Shown here: positions 4,339 through 5,211 of the stretch, in pieces
Layout of the letters: each line of letters begins with the position of its first letter
How positions within the stretch are numbered: position 1 is the stretch's first letter
From: Solirubrobacterales bacterium
GTDB lineage: Bacteria > Actinomycetota > Thermoleophilia > Solirubrobacterales > Solirubrobacteraceae
Direction: 5' to 3'
NCBI GenBank assembly: GCA_009781575.1
Contig: WQXW01000160.1
Coordinates: forward strand, 1-5,211
Length of the DNA stretch: 5,211 nt
Made by a program: the position numbers and the translations under genes
Notes under the pieces: model-generated
What the model was told of the DNA's origin: nothing
The model's database searches: none
The model's input: the letters and a program-made list of their open reading frames with translations, nothing else

Positions 4339-5211
4339 CTACCGGTAGCTCAACCGCACCCTCACGAGGTACCCGCGCGCCGACTGGCCCGGCGCGCTCA
4401 CGCCGACCCAGATCAGCGCCTCCACGTGCCGGCGCCCCCGCGACGCCGCGCGCACCGCCGCCAGCGCGCCCCGGGACAGCGCCAGCGCGATCCGCACCGC
4501 GTGGCTCGGCGCGAGGCTCATCCTCACGCTGCCCAGCCGCATATTGCGGTGGTGGCTGCGCAGGCTCAGGTGGCCATGCGCGTACAGCGCACAGCCCAGG
4601 TTGCAGCCCACCACGATCTCCACCCTGCCCCGGCTGCGCCTCACGTTCTGGGTGGGTGCCGCCGACGCGGTGAGCTGCAGCGCCAGGGGAGTCGCGGCCG
4701 TGGATGGCTGCGCCGGCGTCGGCGTCGCCCCGGCAGGCGGCGGCGCACTCGGCGGCGGCACTCCCGGTGGGCTCGGCTCGCCCGGCGCGGTGCCCGGCGG
4801 ATTGGACGCCGGGCCCGGCGCCGGATGCGTGGGGAGGATCAGTGGTTCGCGCGGGCTCTGGTTGAAGTCGAAGTCGCTCACGAGGTCGCCCAGGCCCGCC
4901 GCTTCCTCGCGCACCACCGAGCGCGAGTCCGGCCGGCCGTCGGTCTTGGGGTTCAGCCGTTCGCCACCCAGGAAGTCGTCCTCGATGAACTTCAGGTACG
5001 CGTCGTGGGAGAGCTGTTGGTGGTCGATGTAACCCGCGCGCGCGTAGGGGCTGATCACGAGCCCCGGCACCCGGAAGCCATATCCGAGGCCGTCGATCAC
5101 CGGCGGCGCCACGTGATCGTAGAAGCCGCCCCAGTCATCCCAGGAGAGGAAGATCGCGCTGCTGTCCCAGCACGGGCTGCGCATGATCGCGTTCACCAGC
5201 GTGGTCACATA
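4339..5211 (-). CDS. Secreted phosphoesterase / phospholipase C-family protein, 5' end outside the window
   Basis: The frame is open to the window edge and at least 290 codons are visible; the true start lies beyond base 5211. Residues below are numbered from the GTG at 5208, which is probably internal. [19 protein letters not shown] (18-36) is the hallmark C-terminal catalytic motif of the phosphoesterase family that includes bacterial phospholipase C and AcpA acid phosphatase (alkaline phosphatase superfamily). Its acidic pair Asp24-Asp25 is at the metal-site position. [20 protein letters not shown] (44-63) and the [13 protein letters not shown] segment are also family features. A Pro/Ala/Ser-rich linker runs at about 127-172. 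It leads to an extra beta-rich C-terminal domain (about 175-289) with Cys202 and Cys206 and a [19 protein letters not shown] segment. The N-terminal metal site and any signal peptide are outside the window. Enzyme class is confident; the substrate is unknown. Confidence 0.9.
   Translation of the reverse strand, partial: YVTTLVNAIMRSPCWDSSAIFLSWDDWGGFYDHVAPPVIDGLGYGFRVPGLVISPYARAGYIDHQQLSHDAYLKFIEDDFLGGERLNPKTDGRPDSRSVVREEAAGLGDLVSDFDFNQSPREPLILPTHPAPGPASNPPGTAPGEPSPPGVPPPSAPPPAGATPTPAQPSTAATPLALQLTASAAPTQNVRRSRGRVEIVVGCNLGCALYAHGHLSLRSHHRNMRLGSVRMSLAPSHAVRIALALSRGALAAVRAASRGRRHVEALIWVGVSAPGQSARGYLVRVRLSYR

Overview
The window looks like chromosome from a GC-rich actinobacterium, most likely of the Thermoleophilia/Solirubrobacterales type. 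The evidence is the very high GC content, strong G/C bias at third codon positions, GTG starts, and a C-terminal beta-rich domain on the secreted phosphoesterase of a style I recall as common in Solirubrobacterales proteins. The assignment is inferred from protein style, not from a marker gene.

Layout. (1) At the left edge, on the minus strand, is a two-gene overlapping operon: a 103-residue small protein (575 to 264) followed by a nucleotidyltransferase-fold protein (280 to beyond base 1). It resembles a toxin-antitoxin-like or regulatory pair. (2) Positions 576-773 hold only small dyads and a possible promoter. (3) A MarR-family repressor (minus, 1313-774) is divergent from a 720-residue MMPL/RND-type exporter (plus, 1442-3604). 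The 128-bp AT-richer gap between them holds an extended -10 box, two overlapping and mutually exclusive inverted repeats, and a good ribosome binding site for the exporter. This is a classic repressor/efflux pair in which the MarR protein probably senses an exporter substrate. (4) On the minus strand, converging on the exporter, is a MazF-type toxin-antitoxin locus: a 77-residue ribbon-helix-helix antitoxin (4156-3923), then a MazF gene (3923-3624) split by an in-frame TAG after codon 21. A perfect 13-bp palindrome covers the antitoxin start. (5) Positions 4157-4338 hold the antitoxin promoter and a convincing intrinsic terminator for the next gene. (6) At the right edge is the C-terminal part of a secreted phosphoesterase/phospholipase C family protein (minus, from beyond 5211 to 4339), with a proline-rich linker and an extra C-terminal beta domain.

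The best leads are the amber-interrupted mazF beside an intact antitoxin, the competing dyads at the exporter promoter, and the nucleotidyltransferase/small-protein pair. The exporter module has a TA-like locus on each side. I found no CRISPR array, transposase, tRNA or rRNA.
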